Assembly: GCA_963965975.1 (NCBI GenBank)
Contig: OZ014419.1
Coordinates: 7,024,150 to 7,088,149, forward strand
Direction: 5' to 3'
DNA length: 64,000 bases
DNA from: Xestospongia bergquistia
Lineage: Eukaryota; Porifera; Demospongiae; Haplosclerida; Petrosiidae
The notes under the pieces were generated by a model. The model did no database searches. It worked only from the letters and a program-made list of their open reading frames with translations, and was not told the origin of the DNA. The stretch's first letter is position 1. Every line of letters begins with the position of its first letter. The position numbers and the translations under genes are program-made. Of this stretch, positions 12,807 through 25,590 are shown piece after piece.

Positions 12807-15800
12807 TTAATAACTACAGTCTACTGTATATTCACGTACATTTAAGATAAACCTGGAAATCCCTTGTGTATCTTGCAATGCAAATTGCTGTGCAGTATGT
12901 AAATAACCATTGGGGATGTACTGTTTATCAGACAAGGTCGGTAGAATCAATGCAAAATTTTGTAAGTCTTGACTTTGTTGAAGAAGTGAGAGTATTAGCT
13001 GTTGTAATGCAAACACAAGGGGAATCTCAGCTTTGTGATTTGCATTCCACTCTTGATAAAAGTGTTTGTTGATCACGACTAAAACAACAGGTTTTGGCGT
13101 ACACTCTAATGACTTACACAACCATTCAGCTGGTGTGATACGCTCAGCACGATCATAAGTTAGTACTTGAATGCCATAATCCCTTAAATCATCTAAATAA
13201 GCCAAGTATGGTTCTTTGTCAGATTGAGCTGTATTATGAGCAATAATAGAGATCACTTTTGCTTGTGATTTAACTGGTTGAGATAAAGTAAGAGAAGGAC
13301 ATATCACTTGTGGTTGTTGATATGGTGATTTTATTGCTGAGTTGGAGCCATCCAGGTTTGGGTATACAGGTTTCTTTCTTCTCCTTGCTATTAGTATCAC
13401 AACAATTATAGTTATTAATATGATGATAACTAGAAGAACCACAACAGCTGGTATATAAGTTAATGGAGATATTGTTGGTTTTTTGAGAGTGTAATTTGTT
13501 GGAGAAGTGATTGTACTAGTTGTGAGAAATGAAGAGGAGAGGGAGGGAGAAGAAAAGTGTGTACTGGAGTAACCACTAGAAGGATAATTTGTTGGAGGAG
13601 TGATTATACTAGTTGTGAGAAATGAGGAGGAGAGGGAGGGAGAAGAAGAGTGAGTATTGGAGTAACCACTAGAAGGATAATTTGTTGGAGAAGTGATTAT
13701 TGTACTAGTCAAGAGTAACGAGGAGGAGAGGGAGGGTGAAGAAGAGTGAGTATTTGAGTAACCACTAGAAGGACTGATAATGTCAATTGGAGATGGAGGG
13801 TTGCCTGAACTAACATTCAAAGCTGTATATAAAGAAAAGAGACATGAATTTTGGGACAATACAAAATACAAAAACAAATGAAATAAAACATGATAGTTAT
13901 TTTCAGTTGTGTATTATTAACAATCAATGTGGTTTGTATTACGTCACTAATATATGCATTGGGAGAACAATACATCTTTTATTCATAACAATACCTTAAC
14001 CTTATATGTTTACAATAGTCTCTTACCATCACTGAGTGAGTAAACTGGTGTAGAGTTTGAACAACCACAAGAGAACTGTTCTAACCAAAAGTAAGTTTCT
14101 TCATTAGTTGGTATATCTTTTATAACAACCTTAGATACCTACAAAAAATATAGTCAATGATCAATTAATAGTTTTAATACTTTGCCAAGTCGGTAGAGTT
14201 TCTTGCCAGAGATTGTAGAGTTGATATAGAGAAAATACTCAGTAGTACTACTTAGTGGCAGCCATGATATGTTTGCTGATATTGTGTTGTAAGTTGTACC
14301 AATAGCACTAACTGATACACCTGAAGGAGGCTTGGTCACAGCTGGAAATTAATATATAAATAAAATAATGTACTTCATTTAATAATTGAAATAACTTACG
14401 AGTACAACCACAATTTTGACATGTAGGAAAATTAGAATTAGAACAAGATGTTGGTACTTTGATATATAGTGTTGGCCATTCATAAATTGGATAAGCTATG
14501 ACCTTTTAAATAAGATAATATTTCATGAACTAATTTGAAGTAATAATTACCTTTATATAATAATGACTCCACTCAGGTAAATTACTTTTGATATTAATCT
14601 CATTAGAAGTCTACAAGTAGACATATTTAATAAAATGACATATTTAAAATAATAACTTACATTGTTAACAGTAAAGAGAAAAGGACTGGATCCTTCAAGA
14701 AATTTACTGCAGTTTGCTATTTTACTTGAATCACTATTTAGTGAAGACTTCAATAAAACATAATATTTATGAACCTGACAGTTATCTAGAACAATATAAT
14801 AACAGATATTAATATCAGTAACAGGTGTTCAAAATTGTTATCTTATTCTCAAATTACCTTGAATAATAAGATCCCATTTTAAACGAACCACAATTTTCCA
14901 ATGTTCCTTCTTTGAATGTATCAATTGGTACATTAAAGGAGATGGAATTTGACTTAAACAGTTTCCATTAGGACAGTATTCGTTTGATCCCGAGTCAGCA
15001 TAAGTATTATATTCATAAGTATCATATACTATACAACATTAGTAACAATAAATACAGTTAATTTAAAAATGAACTTACAGTTATGTAATGTTTGTGTCAC
15101 TTCAGGCTAGAAGGGAAAAACATATTGTTTACAAGAAAATTATGTTGACATTATTGTATCATGACGTTGATAGTGTTAGGAAGACACCTTCTCATAATAT
15201 TTATAATATTTTAATACATTTTTCTTATGAAAAAGAAATTATTTAGAGAAAGTCCCAAGTGGGAAATAATCTTCAATAGGAAGTCTTACATAACAGACTG
15301 TGGTATCATAATATCCTTTGAATGTGGGCTTTATGAACCTCCTTCTAAAACTACCCTTATAGCATTAGACCGTCCCTTTAGCCTTAGACAGCATGGCAAA
15401 CATACATTATAAGGAAAGATTGTTTACAATAGTCTATATAAAATACCTAACATAACTAAAGTGTCATCATCACATTTTTGACTTAATTATTTTATATTTC
15501 TGTAATAATGACTTTAATTTCTGTATCTTCTTTAAATCATATATTATCTGTAACATAGTTTAGAATTGTACTTAAAAGGCTTTAGTGAAAGTGACAGAAA
15601 CGCTTCAATGGAATAGAAAAAGATCACTGAGTTTTCTGTCATCAGGATAAATATCTCACTCACAAAGTTTATGAGGAATTTTGCACAAAACTACGAGTTT
15701 TTTTACGTTAAATTGATACAATTCTTCATTTATTTCTGCATCTAATACGTTATATATACATAATATTCCTTTTTTGTACGTTTTCTGATATTTGCACTCA

Positions 15801-15951
15801 TGCAGCTTACCTCGCAAACAACAGTACTATACTGGTTACAATTTGCTTGAGGATCAGTCGAGAGAAGTACAGCTGATTTATCAAGGACAATGCCGGTAGT
15901 TCCAGAGAACAGTAAGAGAAAACAACAACAGAGTTCCACTGCAACAGCCAT
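12807..15951 (-). CDS. Single-pass receptor with FN3-like ectodomain and SEFIR/TIR-like tail (IL-17-receptor-like)
   Basis: The likely start is ATG 15951, giving a signal peptide (MAVAVELCCCFLLLFSGTTG); an in-frame ATG at 15993 is less likely. A long first intron (about 15110-15805) is followed by short exons encoding a Cys-containing ectodomain, including CQNCGC near 14410 and an FN3-like module near 14340-14180 (SANISWLPL, YFLYINSTI). The last exon (to 12807) has three Ser/Pro/Thr repeats of 31-32 residues, a transmembrane helix (VVVLLVIIILITIIVVILI), an RRRKK stop-transfer and a cytoplasmic domain (KVISIIAHN, GIQVLTYDRAERI, EWLCKSL, VVLVVINKHFYQEWN). Layout and tail fit SEFIR proteins that signal through Act1-like adaptors. 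TIR or another fold cannot be excluded. Confidence 0.6.
13500..13790 (-). repeat. Coding tandem repeat, three 93-96 bp units
   Basis: Three in-frame units in the receptor gene encode variants of PSSGYSNTHSSSPSLSSS plus a Thr/Ile/Pro spacer. The anchor AACCACTAGAAGG recurs at 13571, 13664 and 13760 (steps of 93 and 96). This makes a Ser/Thr-rich stalk next to the membrane, probably O-glycosylated. Confidence 0.9.
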
Positions 15952-16230
15952 GGTGTTCCTGTATGAATGAATGAATTCGTTTAGCAAGCGCAATTATAAG
16001 GGGTTAACCCCCTTACCAAAATTAATATTATGCCTGCAAAGAAGTTGGAATTTTATAGAATTTAAGAACTGAGCTATGTCTAAAAGACACTCATTTAACA
16101 TTCCATGATTCTCATTTTCGATGTTTGTACTACATTTGTGTATAACGTTTTATTTCCTAGAAAAGGATTTGTTTATTAATGAGCATTCACTCTTTATAAT
16201 AACATTGATGGTTTCACAAAATTCAAATAA

Positions 16231-16810
16231 TTACAGTCTGTTTGTGGTTAAAATTTGAATAGCACCAGTCATATCACCATGGGCTGAAATGAGGGCGTGT
16301 CTTGCTTCATCCCATCGGAAACCCATTGTTGTTAACTGGCGAATTTGAACCTCTCCTGGTACATAAGGAACTCCAATAGGATGTACCTATAACAACAAAT
16401 AGTATATATATGAGGAATTAATGAGGAAGTTGATGTATAAATAATGACAGTTAAACATATTATTATAAATGGATATATAAACATAAAAATGGATGTGCAA
16501 TGACTGGGTAAATGGACATATAGATACAAAAATGGACACATAACTAACTTGTCTTTGTTGCATGTTAAGTACAAGGGCTTCTAACAGGTCCATATGTTGT
16601 TGTCTTTGAACATCTAATGTCGCCCCTGACAACAGTCTTGGTGGTTTCTCTGAGGTTAGTCTGGTGGTTATACTTACTACTTGATGAATAATAAAATATG
16701 GAAGAGGAAATGGTTTGAATGTATTAGTAATAATAGATCCTATAACACCACAGAGAAAAGAAGGTAGTGCAATAGGAAAAGAGAGAAGCATCTAACAGAA
16801 GGGAGAGGGA

Positions 16811-16899
<89 letters not shown>

Positions 16900-17850
16900 G
16901 TCAGTCTATTAATCCATTACTCACAAAAGTTATTACAATCAGAGGTACAATGTGGGAAGTCAAACGAATTCCATAATGTTGGCTAATACATGAACCTCGA
17001 ACAGTCAACATAAGATGCGTCAATAACACACCAAGTATCCAAAATCTAAAGTACATTATAAAGTATATAGTAATATCGAAAGCAACTGAAAGGCCCAGTT
17101 TCCCAAAATATCTGAATAAACATTAATTCAATGTAACTGATACTATTAGGTTACCAAGGCAGCTGTATCACAGTCACAATTTGAAAACAGTGTTGTGTTG
17201 GTTTAAGCATGACATGGCTAAGTTAATAAACATTATTATTCATAACACTCTGACATCAAAGAAGTACAGAGTATACATGACCACACCTCTTCTTAATTTT
17301 CTTACATGATATTCCCTGGAGGTACAGAGTAGGACAGAGGAGAAAGGTTAAGGGAAACAGAAAGGCAACCAGCCAATAGACAAGAGGAAAGGAGGATATG
17401 CTATAAATATATATCCATAAGATGCAATGACATTTGTTAAATATTTACCACAAATTTAATTGAACCAAGTCTTCTCTCAAGTGGGCGGGTCCAATACATT
17501 ATAACCACTCCCATTGCCCATATTCCAGTAGAAGGAAACGAAATAGATTTTAAACATGACAACCAAATGCTCTAAAATGTTAAAAAATTACCATAGTTAC
17601 TGTGATACTTTCATACATGTGCATTATCTTCATGTAATTGTACATTTAATATTGTCATACAGTGGTTTCGTTTGTGATAGCAGTGTATACTACACTGTAT
17701 ATTAGAGTACTTGTACTAGCTGTGAAGACTAGGCCTTTTGTAACAGGTGAGCCATCTATAGCAATATGAGTAAAACCCTATATATATATATATATTAAAA
17801 TAAAGATTATAGCTTACAGAAACTAGTTTCTCTACCAGAAAAGAGGGACA
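16231..17850 (-). CDS. UBAC2: UBA domain-containing protein 2 (rhomboid-like ER protein)
   Basis: C-terminal exons encode a UBA domain (EVQIRQLTTMGFRWDEARHA, ending GAIQILTTNRL) with TAA at 16231. Upstream exons encode several hydrophobic helices (PSFLCGVIGSII near 16770; YPPFLLSIGWLPFCFPL near 17380; the N-terminal segment TASTSTLIYSVVYTAI near 17720). A multi-span rhomboid-like body plus C-terminal UBA is the UBAC2 layout, an ER protein tied to lipid-droplet and ERAD factor handling. The N-terminal exon is uncertain: ATG 17849 (MSLFSGRETS) does not splice in phase to the next exon at about 17778 with the donors I can see. Divergent from TM9SF. Confidence 0.75.
16815..16896. repeat. (GA)n / (CT)n microsatellite at a UBAC2 splice acceptor
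   Basis: About 40 GA units on the + strand. On the gene strand it reads (CT)n, CCCTTCTGTTAG, then exon ATGCTTCTC, so it is the polypyrimidine tract of the acceptor. Confidence 0.9.
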
Positions 17851-17919
17851 TCCTACTTTGTAGATTACGGAGTTATACTGGAGAGTTTTACGAAAATTAC
17901 AGGTTGCTCGGTTATAAAA

Positions 17920-20580
17920 ATGTCTACATATAATAGTCTCTTTCTCTTTCTTGTATCTCTCTTCACTCTCTCAAGAGCTTTCTATCTACCGGGCTTAGCT
18001 CCAACTAACTTCTGTCCACGAGAGGTGCTGCAACAAATTCCAAAACCGAAATGCCAGGTGAGTGAGAGATTTTTATAATTTTAATTTCTATTATTCTCAA
18101 ATATTTTTTTCTTTGAATTTTAAACAGAGTCAAGTCTACGTTCATGTAAACAGACTATATTCAGTGGAAAATATAGTACCATATGAACACACAAAGTAGG
18201 TTAACTTGCTCAATGGGCATTAATTAGAAAGCCACCCCTTCTTTCACTACAGCTTTGACTTTTGTGAAATACCTGAAGAATGGAAAGACAAAGACCCTCC
18301 GGAGAACCTTGGGCAGGTAGTATTTGGAGATCGTCTAAGAGCTTCACCTTATAACATTTCATATCGTCTTAATATCACAAATCACAAATTATGTGAGAGA
18401 CAGTATGATTTGACTAAGAAAGCTGACAAAGTTAAAGTGAAGTTTCTACGTGAGCGTATTATGGAGGGTTATATGCATTCATGGGTCATTGATAATATGC
18501 CAGTAACGTGGTGTTATCATATAATGAACTCCGATAAACAATTCTGTACCACACGATTCCCTGTGGGATGTTATGTCAATAAGGACGGCACAAAACAGGA
18601 GTCCTGCTACATATCAGTAAGTAAAGAAGTCTTAGAGAAAATAGTGATGTCTTTTCTCTTGTAGAATAAACTTAAAAAACCTGGGGCTACTTATATATTT
18701 AATCACATCCAATTCCTAATATGGTATCACTCTGGTACCAACAATGACGGACATATTGTGAAGACCTCTGTTGCCGTGGCATCATGTGATAAGCTACCCT
18801 GTAAATCCAATGGAGCTCCTGCCAGAATACCTAAGAAAGGACAATTTAAAATTGAATATTCCTACTCTGTTATATTTATGGTATATTGTTATGGTGTTAA
18901 TCTATTTATCTATTTTCTGTCTATTTTTTATTTAGCAAAACAATGCTATTCGTTGGGCCTCACGTTGGGACTATATTCTTGATAATGCATCACAGAGTAG
19001 TGTTCAGTGGTTCTCTTTGATCAACTCTATTCTTATTACTATCTTTCTCTCTGCTATGGTAGGAATGATTCTTCTACGTTCCCTCTATAGAGATCTTGCA
19101 AGATACAACAAAACAGACAATGTGGTTAGTAGCTTTTGATCTATTTTGTCATTTTATCTGTATATTTGTCCATTTACTTATTTATCTGTCCGTTTATCTT
19201 TCTACGTTCTCTTATTTAAGGAGGACATGCAAGAAGATTTTGGTTGGAAGTTGGTTCATGGTGATGTATTTCGGCCTCCTACTCATCCAATGTTATTGTC
19301 TGTATTTGTTGGATCTGGTGCTCAATTCATTTGTATGATTGTAATTACTTTAAGTGAGTTATAGAAATTAGTATATATTTTGATGATTTTGTCTCTCAGT
19401 TTTTGCCTGCCTTGGTTTTCTGTCTCCACCAAACAGAGGTGCATTTATGACAGCTGTGCTGGTAAGCCCCCCTTCTCTCTCTCTCTCTCATTTTTTAATC
19501 TGTTTGCTCTTTAGGTTTTGTTTGTCTTCTTTGGAGCTATTGCTGGTTACGTATCTGCTCGTATTTACAAATGTAAGTTTAAATGAAATGAATTAGATGC
19601 GTCAATGACTCTCTTTATTTTAGTTATGGGAGGTCTTCGTTGGAAAAGTAATGTTTTAATGAGTGCTTTCCTTGTCACTGGTGTGATTTTTGGTGTATTC
19701 TTTATTGTGAATCTCTTCCTTTGGGGAGCACAATCTAGTGGTGCTATTCCTTTCACAACATTAGTAGCTCTTCTTTGCCTGTGGTTTGGTATCTCACTCC
19801 CTCTTACCTTTATTGGATCTTTTCTTGGATTCCGTCGTGTGGTATGTTTGAGGATTAAATTATTTTATTTTTATTATATTGTTAGCCTGCTGAACCTCCT
19901 GTTAAAACCAATCAGATACCACGTGAAATACCAGATCAAAACTGGTTATCTCATCCTGTACCTAGTTCATTAATGGGAGGGATTTTACCCTTTGGTTGCG
20001 TCTTCATACAACTCTTCTATATTATGAACAGTATTTGGTAAGGATTGATAAATGGATTGATGATAGGTTAATGGATAAATGTGTATTGAGGGTTTGACAG
20101 TGTCTACATCAAACAGCCATTACCAACTATTTCAAAGAGTATGTCTTCATTTCAGGACTGGACAAATGTATTATATGTTTGGGTTTGTCACATTGGCCTT
20201 TGTCATCCTTTTGGTTGTGTGTGCAGAGACCAGTATACTCCTTTGTTATTTTCATCTTTGTACTGAGGACTATCGTTGGTGGTGGCGCTCTTTTTTCTCA
20301 ACTGGGACTACATCTATCTACTTGTTCCTGTTCAGTCTTCATTACTTTTTCTACAAGACTACAATAGTTGGTTCTCTTAGTTATCTAGTGTATTTTGCAT
20401 ACACTTTTATCATCGTGTTCCTGTTTTTCATTATTGCAGGTAAGTTGGGGGTGGAGTTAGAGATGGCTATAATTACAAATGTTCTGTATATTTAAACCAC
20501 TCCCTTTTTTAGGGACAATTGGATTTACAGCATGTTTCTGGTTTGTGTGGCGAATTTATACTATTGTGAAGATTGACTAA
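17920..20580 (+). CDS. TM9SF4: Transmembrane 9 superfamily member (TM9SF2/4-like)
   Basis: ATG 17920 opens a signal peptide ([15 protein letters not shown]) followed by the lumenal EMP70 domain ([36 protein letters not shown]) and nine membrane spans from about 19010 onward ([17 protein letters not shown], then [43 protein letters not shown]). It ends with the cytosolic signature KID at 20580, the COPI/COPII-binding tail that keeps family members in Golgi. Nonaspanins function in membrane-protein sorting, phagocytosis and adhesion. The conserved lumenal [15 protein letters not shown] and GS-G-Q motifs are all present. At least ten exons with introns of about 45-70 nt. The symbol is a best guess between TM9SF2 and TM9SF4. 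Confidence 0.92.
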
Positions 20581-20669
20581 TAATTAAAGGAGTAATCCTC
20601 ATTAAGACAATTAATGCACATAAAATGATAGCACTTAAATTGATGATAGGTCCAGTTTTATTAATTGTG

Positions 20670-22780
20670 CTACTTTTCTTTATCAGTATTGAATACTTCC
20701 ATTAACATCATATCTTCATCATCACTTTCTAGTGGGATTGATGTCATGTGACTATCACTAGGACTCATGTGACTTTTAGTATGTATCACATCAATGGGTG
20801 AATGGGGTTTAGCTTCTGAGACATTGGTAGTGGGTGTGGTTAAAACAGTGGTTCCCATGTCAACACCATCTATTTCTTCAGTTGACTCGTCACTCTCCTA
20901 TATGTTACATTAATTGTTAGTGTCTTTGCAGTGATGTCATTCTTACCTCATCTAATTGTAACTCAAAACGGCAAGTACTATTTCTAATTAAAGTCCTTAC
21001 AAGTTGATGTAACTCATCTACTTTATATATCAGTGAAGATGATTGGAGTGTGAGACATATACTGTTTATGGCCTAAAATAAATCAATATAAAGGAATTTT
21101 ACAATAGAGTCACCTTAATTATTGTGAGTGGGAGGTTATCACATTTCTGTAAACAGACATGAAGAGTTTTTATTAAACTTTCTAAAAGTTTTGAATCTAT
21201 AAAAGAGTGGGTGGAGTTAAATCCTTCCTTAATTAACTAATGATTACCTTGATTTGTTCTAAATGTACTTTTCCATTTTTTATCTAAACCACTTATCATC
21301 TAATTTTATAATAATGTATATGTTGATCACAAGACTGTCATGTGACTGACCTCTATACAATGGTGAGCCTGTAGACATAATAAACTGATTGTTGTTTCCA
21401 TAAAGTGGTGGGGACATCCTCCTCTAACTTGTACCCATTCTTGAATACATTGGAAAATCAACGCCATAATTAATGTAGGTGGAGTCTGCTCTAGCACTTT
21501 AATAATAGCAGTTTCTATTGTCTCAGCATATGGCATCAGATGTAGTCTACAACTAGAAGAGAAATGTCACATGATCTTTCTGTTAGTCATGTGACTTACC
21601 TGTGTATTGTAACCAATAGCAACTGCCAACTGACTTCTAATAATATTAGTTTGATGTTTGGAACGGAGACCTAGTGGGTGTGGCCTTAAAATAATATTTA
21701 CAAGGTAGTTAGTTATACCTGTGAGTCCATCGCTAACCAAATGACAGAGAATAGCTTATCTAATGAAACATTCAAAGGATGTGTAGTTTGAACAAGAAGA
21801 CAAGTAGAGACAAGTCTGGTCAATCCAGTTACACCATTTACTATTATCTTTAATCGTTCAATTCCACCAATTGACTCAAATTCAGGAATAATTAGTAGGG
21901 GCAGTACACTATCTTCCTCTTCAGTTCCAGTAAGTATGGCAACACAATGATAGAGTGACTGTACAGCAGACATAAAAAACTTAGAATAATCCTCTTCATT
22001 TTTTCCAGTACAATTTAAAGCCAAGAAAAGTTGGGCAGATTCCTAGAGAAGAATAAAATATACACCAAAAATATAGCAACATTTCACCTTTACTAATGCA
22101 TCAGATACTGTAAATAAACTGTCTTTACTCCAGCTCAATAAATGCTGACGATGCTCTTTGATGACACGAGGATAAAGCACAGTTATATGAGTTAGACAAT
22201 GGAAAATTAGACATTGACAGGACAAAGACGATGTTTGATGATGTAGTGTTAACGCTACAAGTTTGGTAAGAGATGATGGATACTGGAGTCTATCTTGGAC
22301 TAATCTACGTAGTAATGTTTCCACACAACCTAATATTAGAGCTAACGTCGCTGGATGATGACAACTCTACATGGATTACAAATGGATAAATTGAGAGTAA
22401 AATGGATGAATTGAAAGATTAAGTAGATCAATAAACACTGTTTTAAAAGGTAGATGATTACAACACAATTGTTACAACTGTTTACTTTAATTTCTAATGA
22501 AAGTTGTTGAATGACATTGTCAGCAGACTCCTTCAATAGAATACTGTTACAAAAGGTTAGTGCAGTACCGATATGACAGTATGATAGTTTGACTCCATTC
22601 ATGTACTTCTTAAGAGCCTAAAAACACATAATAAATGAGTACAGCATATTACGTCATGAAGACCTCATCTGCTTCTTCTAAACTCATGAAATTATGGACA
22701 GCCATTAGCCTGTCCCAATTTTTAACCCTCAAGTTTTTATTGCATTCTCTCACGTGAATTGATTGCCTTATGCTTGTCTG
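20670..22780 (-). CDS. PELP1/Rix1-like ribosome-biogenesis protein (tentative)
   Basis: Eight or more exons, all helical and Leu-rich, from about 22772 (possible start ATG 22705, MAVHNFMSLEEADEAL) to a stop at 20670. Segments such as CVETLLRRLVQ-PSSLTKLVAL, LTHITVLYPRVIKEHRQHLL, IVNGVTGLTRLVSTCLL and AIIKVLEQTPPTLIMALI look like the helical repeat of the RIX1 N-terminal region. The C-terminus is acidic (LESDDEDMM), as in PELP1, which acts with TEX10 and the SENP3 complex in 60S maturation. I could not confirm the family by key motifs, and the 5' end is unresolved; exon phases are consistent. Ends tail to tail with TM9SF, 89 nt apart. Confidence 0.45.
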
Positions 22781-23589
22781 GAAGAACAAAAGGAATTGTT
22801 ATAAATTTAGATAGAAGGAACAAAAGATAATGAAAATGAGTGTTTAGGTAATGATTTTTATTTTTGTAACATAAAAAAGGGACATAATGATATTTACATT
22901 AGTAATATGAAATGAATACAATAAAACAAATATTTTAACACAAGCAGACAACTATACTATTTAATGTTATCCTCAGTAAAATGATATAATGAAATATAAA
23001 AAGATAATTAAATAATTAATAAAAAAAACCCTTGTGTGTTGCCCAAACGATTCCTACTCGCTCACCCACTCAGGCTTCCACTTAGGCTCCAGGATTCCCT
23101 GCTATTGCTAGCTGGGACCGCCACCTGGCTTGGTAACCCTCGTCTTCGCGAGGTAATCCTGGCTGGAGCGTCGCCCTAACTTAAAACCAGCCGTACGGGA
23201 TTCCAGCTCTTAGGGAATGTCGCATTCAGGAACCGGGAACCACAAATACACCAGCCTCATCTCGTTTAAAGGGAGACTACCAGCCCTATCCTAGTCGGCC
23301 TTTCGGATACTCCGTAGAGTATGCTGGTAACCATCTCAGAGGTCTGATGCATTGCAGAACGCTGGCCCACAACACACTGGCACTCATGACTGCTTTGGTT
23401 TCTTTTTATATGTACGTCAGATTTTGTCTTCATGTTCTTGTGGGGCGCCACTGTGACGCTTATGAATCTCATTAACGGTAAGTGTACGGAAACGTTCTGA
23501 AATATGTACAGGAATACAATGGGATTTAAATTAACTTCGTATACTACTAACCACGTGTTACATAACACACCCACTAATTTTGAAACAAG
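22781..23589. other. Intergenic region with a GC-shifted block at about 23031-23470
   Basis: The left part (22781-23030) is ordinary AT-rich sequence. From about 23031 to 23470 composition shifts abruptly to GC-rich, with several self-complementary pieces (for example CTCG-CGAAGA-CGAG on the minus strand near 23140). On the minus strand the block ends in GGGTTTTTTTT. It does not match a protein family, tRNA or rRNA that I can recognise. It may be a SINE-like repeat or a structured RNA gene. The NUP58 promoter follows. Confidence 0.5.
23552..23557. promoter_or_regulatory. CACGTG E-box upstream of NUP58
   Basis: Palindromic CACGTG ending 32 nt upstream of the NUP58 ATG at 23590. NUP50 has the same box at a similar place. 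Confidence 0.4.
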
Positions 23590-25500
23590 ATGGCTGGAAT
23601 GCCAGGAGGTTTGAACTTAGGTGCTTCTCAGGGAGCAAACCTTTCGTTTAACTTTCCTACTTCTTCTGTTGGAGTGAGTCAACCACTGTCAATGTCAGGT
23701 CAGTCATCATTACTGCCACAACGTGGTGTACTTGGCAGTGGACTTACTGGATTATCACAACCTGGTCTAACTGGAGGTGTTACTGGTTCAACAGGGCTAT
23801 CAGCAGGAGGTACTAAACTAACTGGTTTAACAAGCAATATTGGTCAAACTGGTTTACCTCAGAGTAGTGTACTAACATTACCCAGCTCATCAGTGGGTAC
23901 TACTGGTTTGACAGGAGGTACTACTGGTCTTACTAGTTTGACAGGAGTTACTACTGGTCTTCCACAAAGTACTGGACTAACAATACCTGGTTCAACAGCT
24001 GGTATTGGTTTAAGAACAGGAGGTCTTGGACTACCAAATAGTAATACTGGACTAACAGGATCAACTGGATTGACAATAAGTACTGGTGGTCTAACTGGTT
24101 TAACTGGAGGTACTACTGGTTTGACTGCAGGTACTACTGGTATAACTGGTTTGCCTGGAGGGGTTACAGGTCTATCTGGTTTGACTGGAGGTCCTCAAAA
24201 ATCAGGTTTGGTTACTGGAACATCAACATCATTACCAGTGGTAGGATTAGGAGGTGGAGCTACTTCAACAAGTCGTGTGACTGGATTGGGTGGAGCTAGT
24301 CAAAGCAGTACACAGACTCAGTAAGTTGTTGAATTTTATTTATTAATTTACATTTTGTACTTTCAGAGTAGCCTCTGTCAGTGAAGGACAAATCCCTGAT
24401 ATATTAGTATGTTTAGTACAAGAATTTGAAAAGTTTTTAAGTGAGCAGAAATCAAGAAGTGACAAAATCAGTAAATCATCAGAGAATTTTGAAAAGACGT
24501 TTCGTACTGTTGGGAATAATATTGACATCCATCATCAGGTATATTTGTCTGTGAATGTGATATATATCTCTCTCTTTCTCCACTCACTCACAGCAGGCTA
24601 CAGCAGTTGGACAAGAGCTACATCAATTGACACAGTCTTTAACATTGCTAAAAGAAGAGAGTGGTAAAGAAGGCCGTGTAGTAGAGATGGCTCAGAGAAC
24701 AAGAGAATTACCTACTGGTTTGCAACATGAGAACAGTGCACCTGATCAGTAAGAATTGAGAAATAGAGAAAAAAATTGACTGGCTCTTTATAATTTTCAG
24801 GTATTTCCATGAAGTATCAATCCAGTTTGAAAGACGTATGAAAATATTTCGTAATCAACTTGAAGAATTAGAGAGCTACTTAGGAGCATTATTATCTACA
24901 TCATCATCAATGACATCTAGTGACATCATCACAGCATTACAATCTCAACATCAACCTTTTCTTCTCCTTGCTGCAAGACTACAAGTCGTCCATGAAGAAA
25001 TACAACGACTCAAAGAACAGTATATTAATTTAAAGAGACTATTAGGACAAGATACTACAGATGTATTTGTAAAACAGCAACTTAAGAAAAAAGGTAAGTC
25101 TTTGAATCAGTTGCTAATGTGATTGATTTGTGTGTAGTTGATATTGGATCTACAGAGTCACAAACTGGACCTTCTCCATTTGCTGCTTCTATAACTCAAG
25201 CTACAGCTGCTCTTACTGCTATGGCAACAGCAGGTAATGATGGAAAATATTAGTGTAAATCTAAGTTATTTACTAGGTCATGTTGGTCAGATTGGAGGTG
25301 GACCAGGTTTAGGAGGGTCTTCGTTAGGTGGTTTTGGAGGTGTCCCTAAATTGGGATCTAGTTTAGGTGGAGGACTTGGTATAGGACTGAATACTGGGGC
25401 AATGGGTGGAATAGGGGGCGGGGCTGGTACAGGATTGACTGTTGCTGGTACAACTAAACCGTTCACATTGAAACCACCACCAGCAGGAAAAAGAAAATGA
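23590..25500 (+). CDS. NUP58: Nucleoporin p58/p45
   Basis: The first exon (23590 to about 24320) encodes about 243 residues of Gly/Leu/Thr/Ser-rich repeats (GLTG, TTGL). Exons at 24367-25120 encode the coiled-coil core (LVCLVQEFEKFLSEQ, FERRMKIFRNQLEELESYLG, LAARLQVVHEEIQRLKEQY, DTTDVFVKQQL). The last exon is a Gly-rich tail ending KPPPAGKRK at 25500. The core and the PPAG-K-K end are those of NUP58, which with NUP54 and NUP62 builds the central channel of the nuclear pore. FG dipeptides, normally abundant in both flanks, are missing from the N-terminal part and appear once in the tail (GGFGG). A NAGNAG acceptor at 24591-24596 may add or drop one glutamine. Confidence 0.88.
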
Positions 25501-25590
25501 GAAAAATGTATTTTAATTATTATTTCTGTAATAACAATAAACAAAATAAATTAATATAATCATTACTCCTAGACAGATGAAGTAATGATT

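Noticed and set aside
15227-15412. Small plus-strand gene inside the receptor intron
   Set aside because: No family character, no splice support, lies in a long intron on the other strand.
23031-23470. SRP RNA (GGGCAACA near a T-run, GTCCCAGCTA)
   Set aside because: The Alu and S domain core motifs are not in the right order; similarity is a few short words only.
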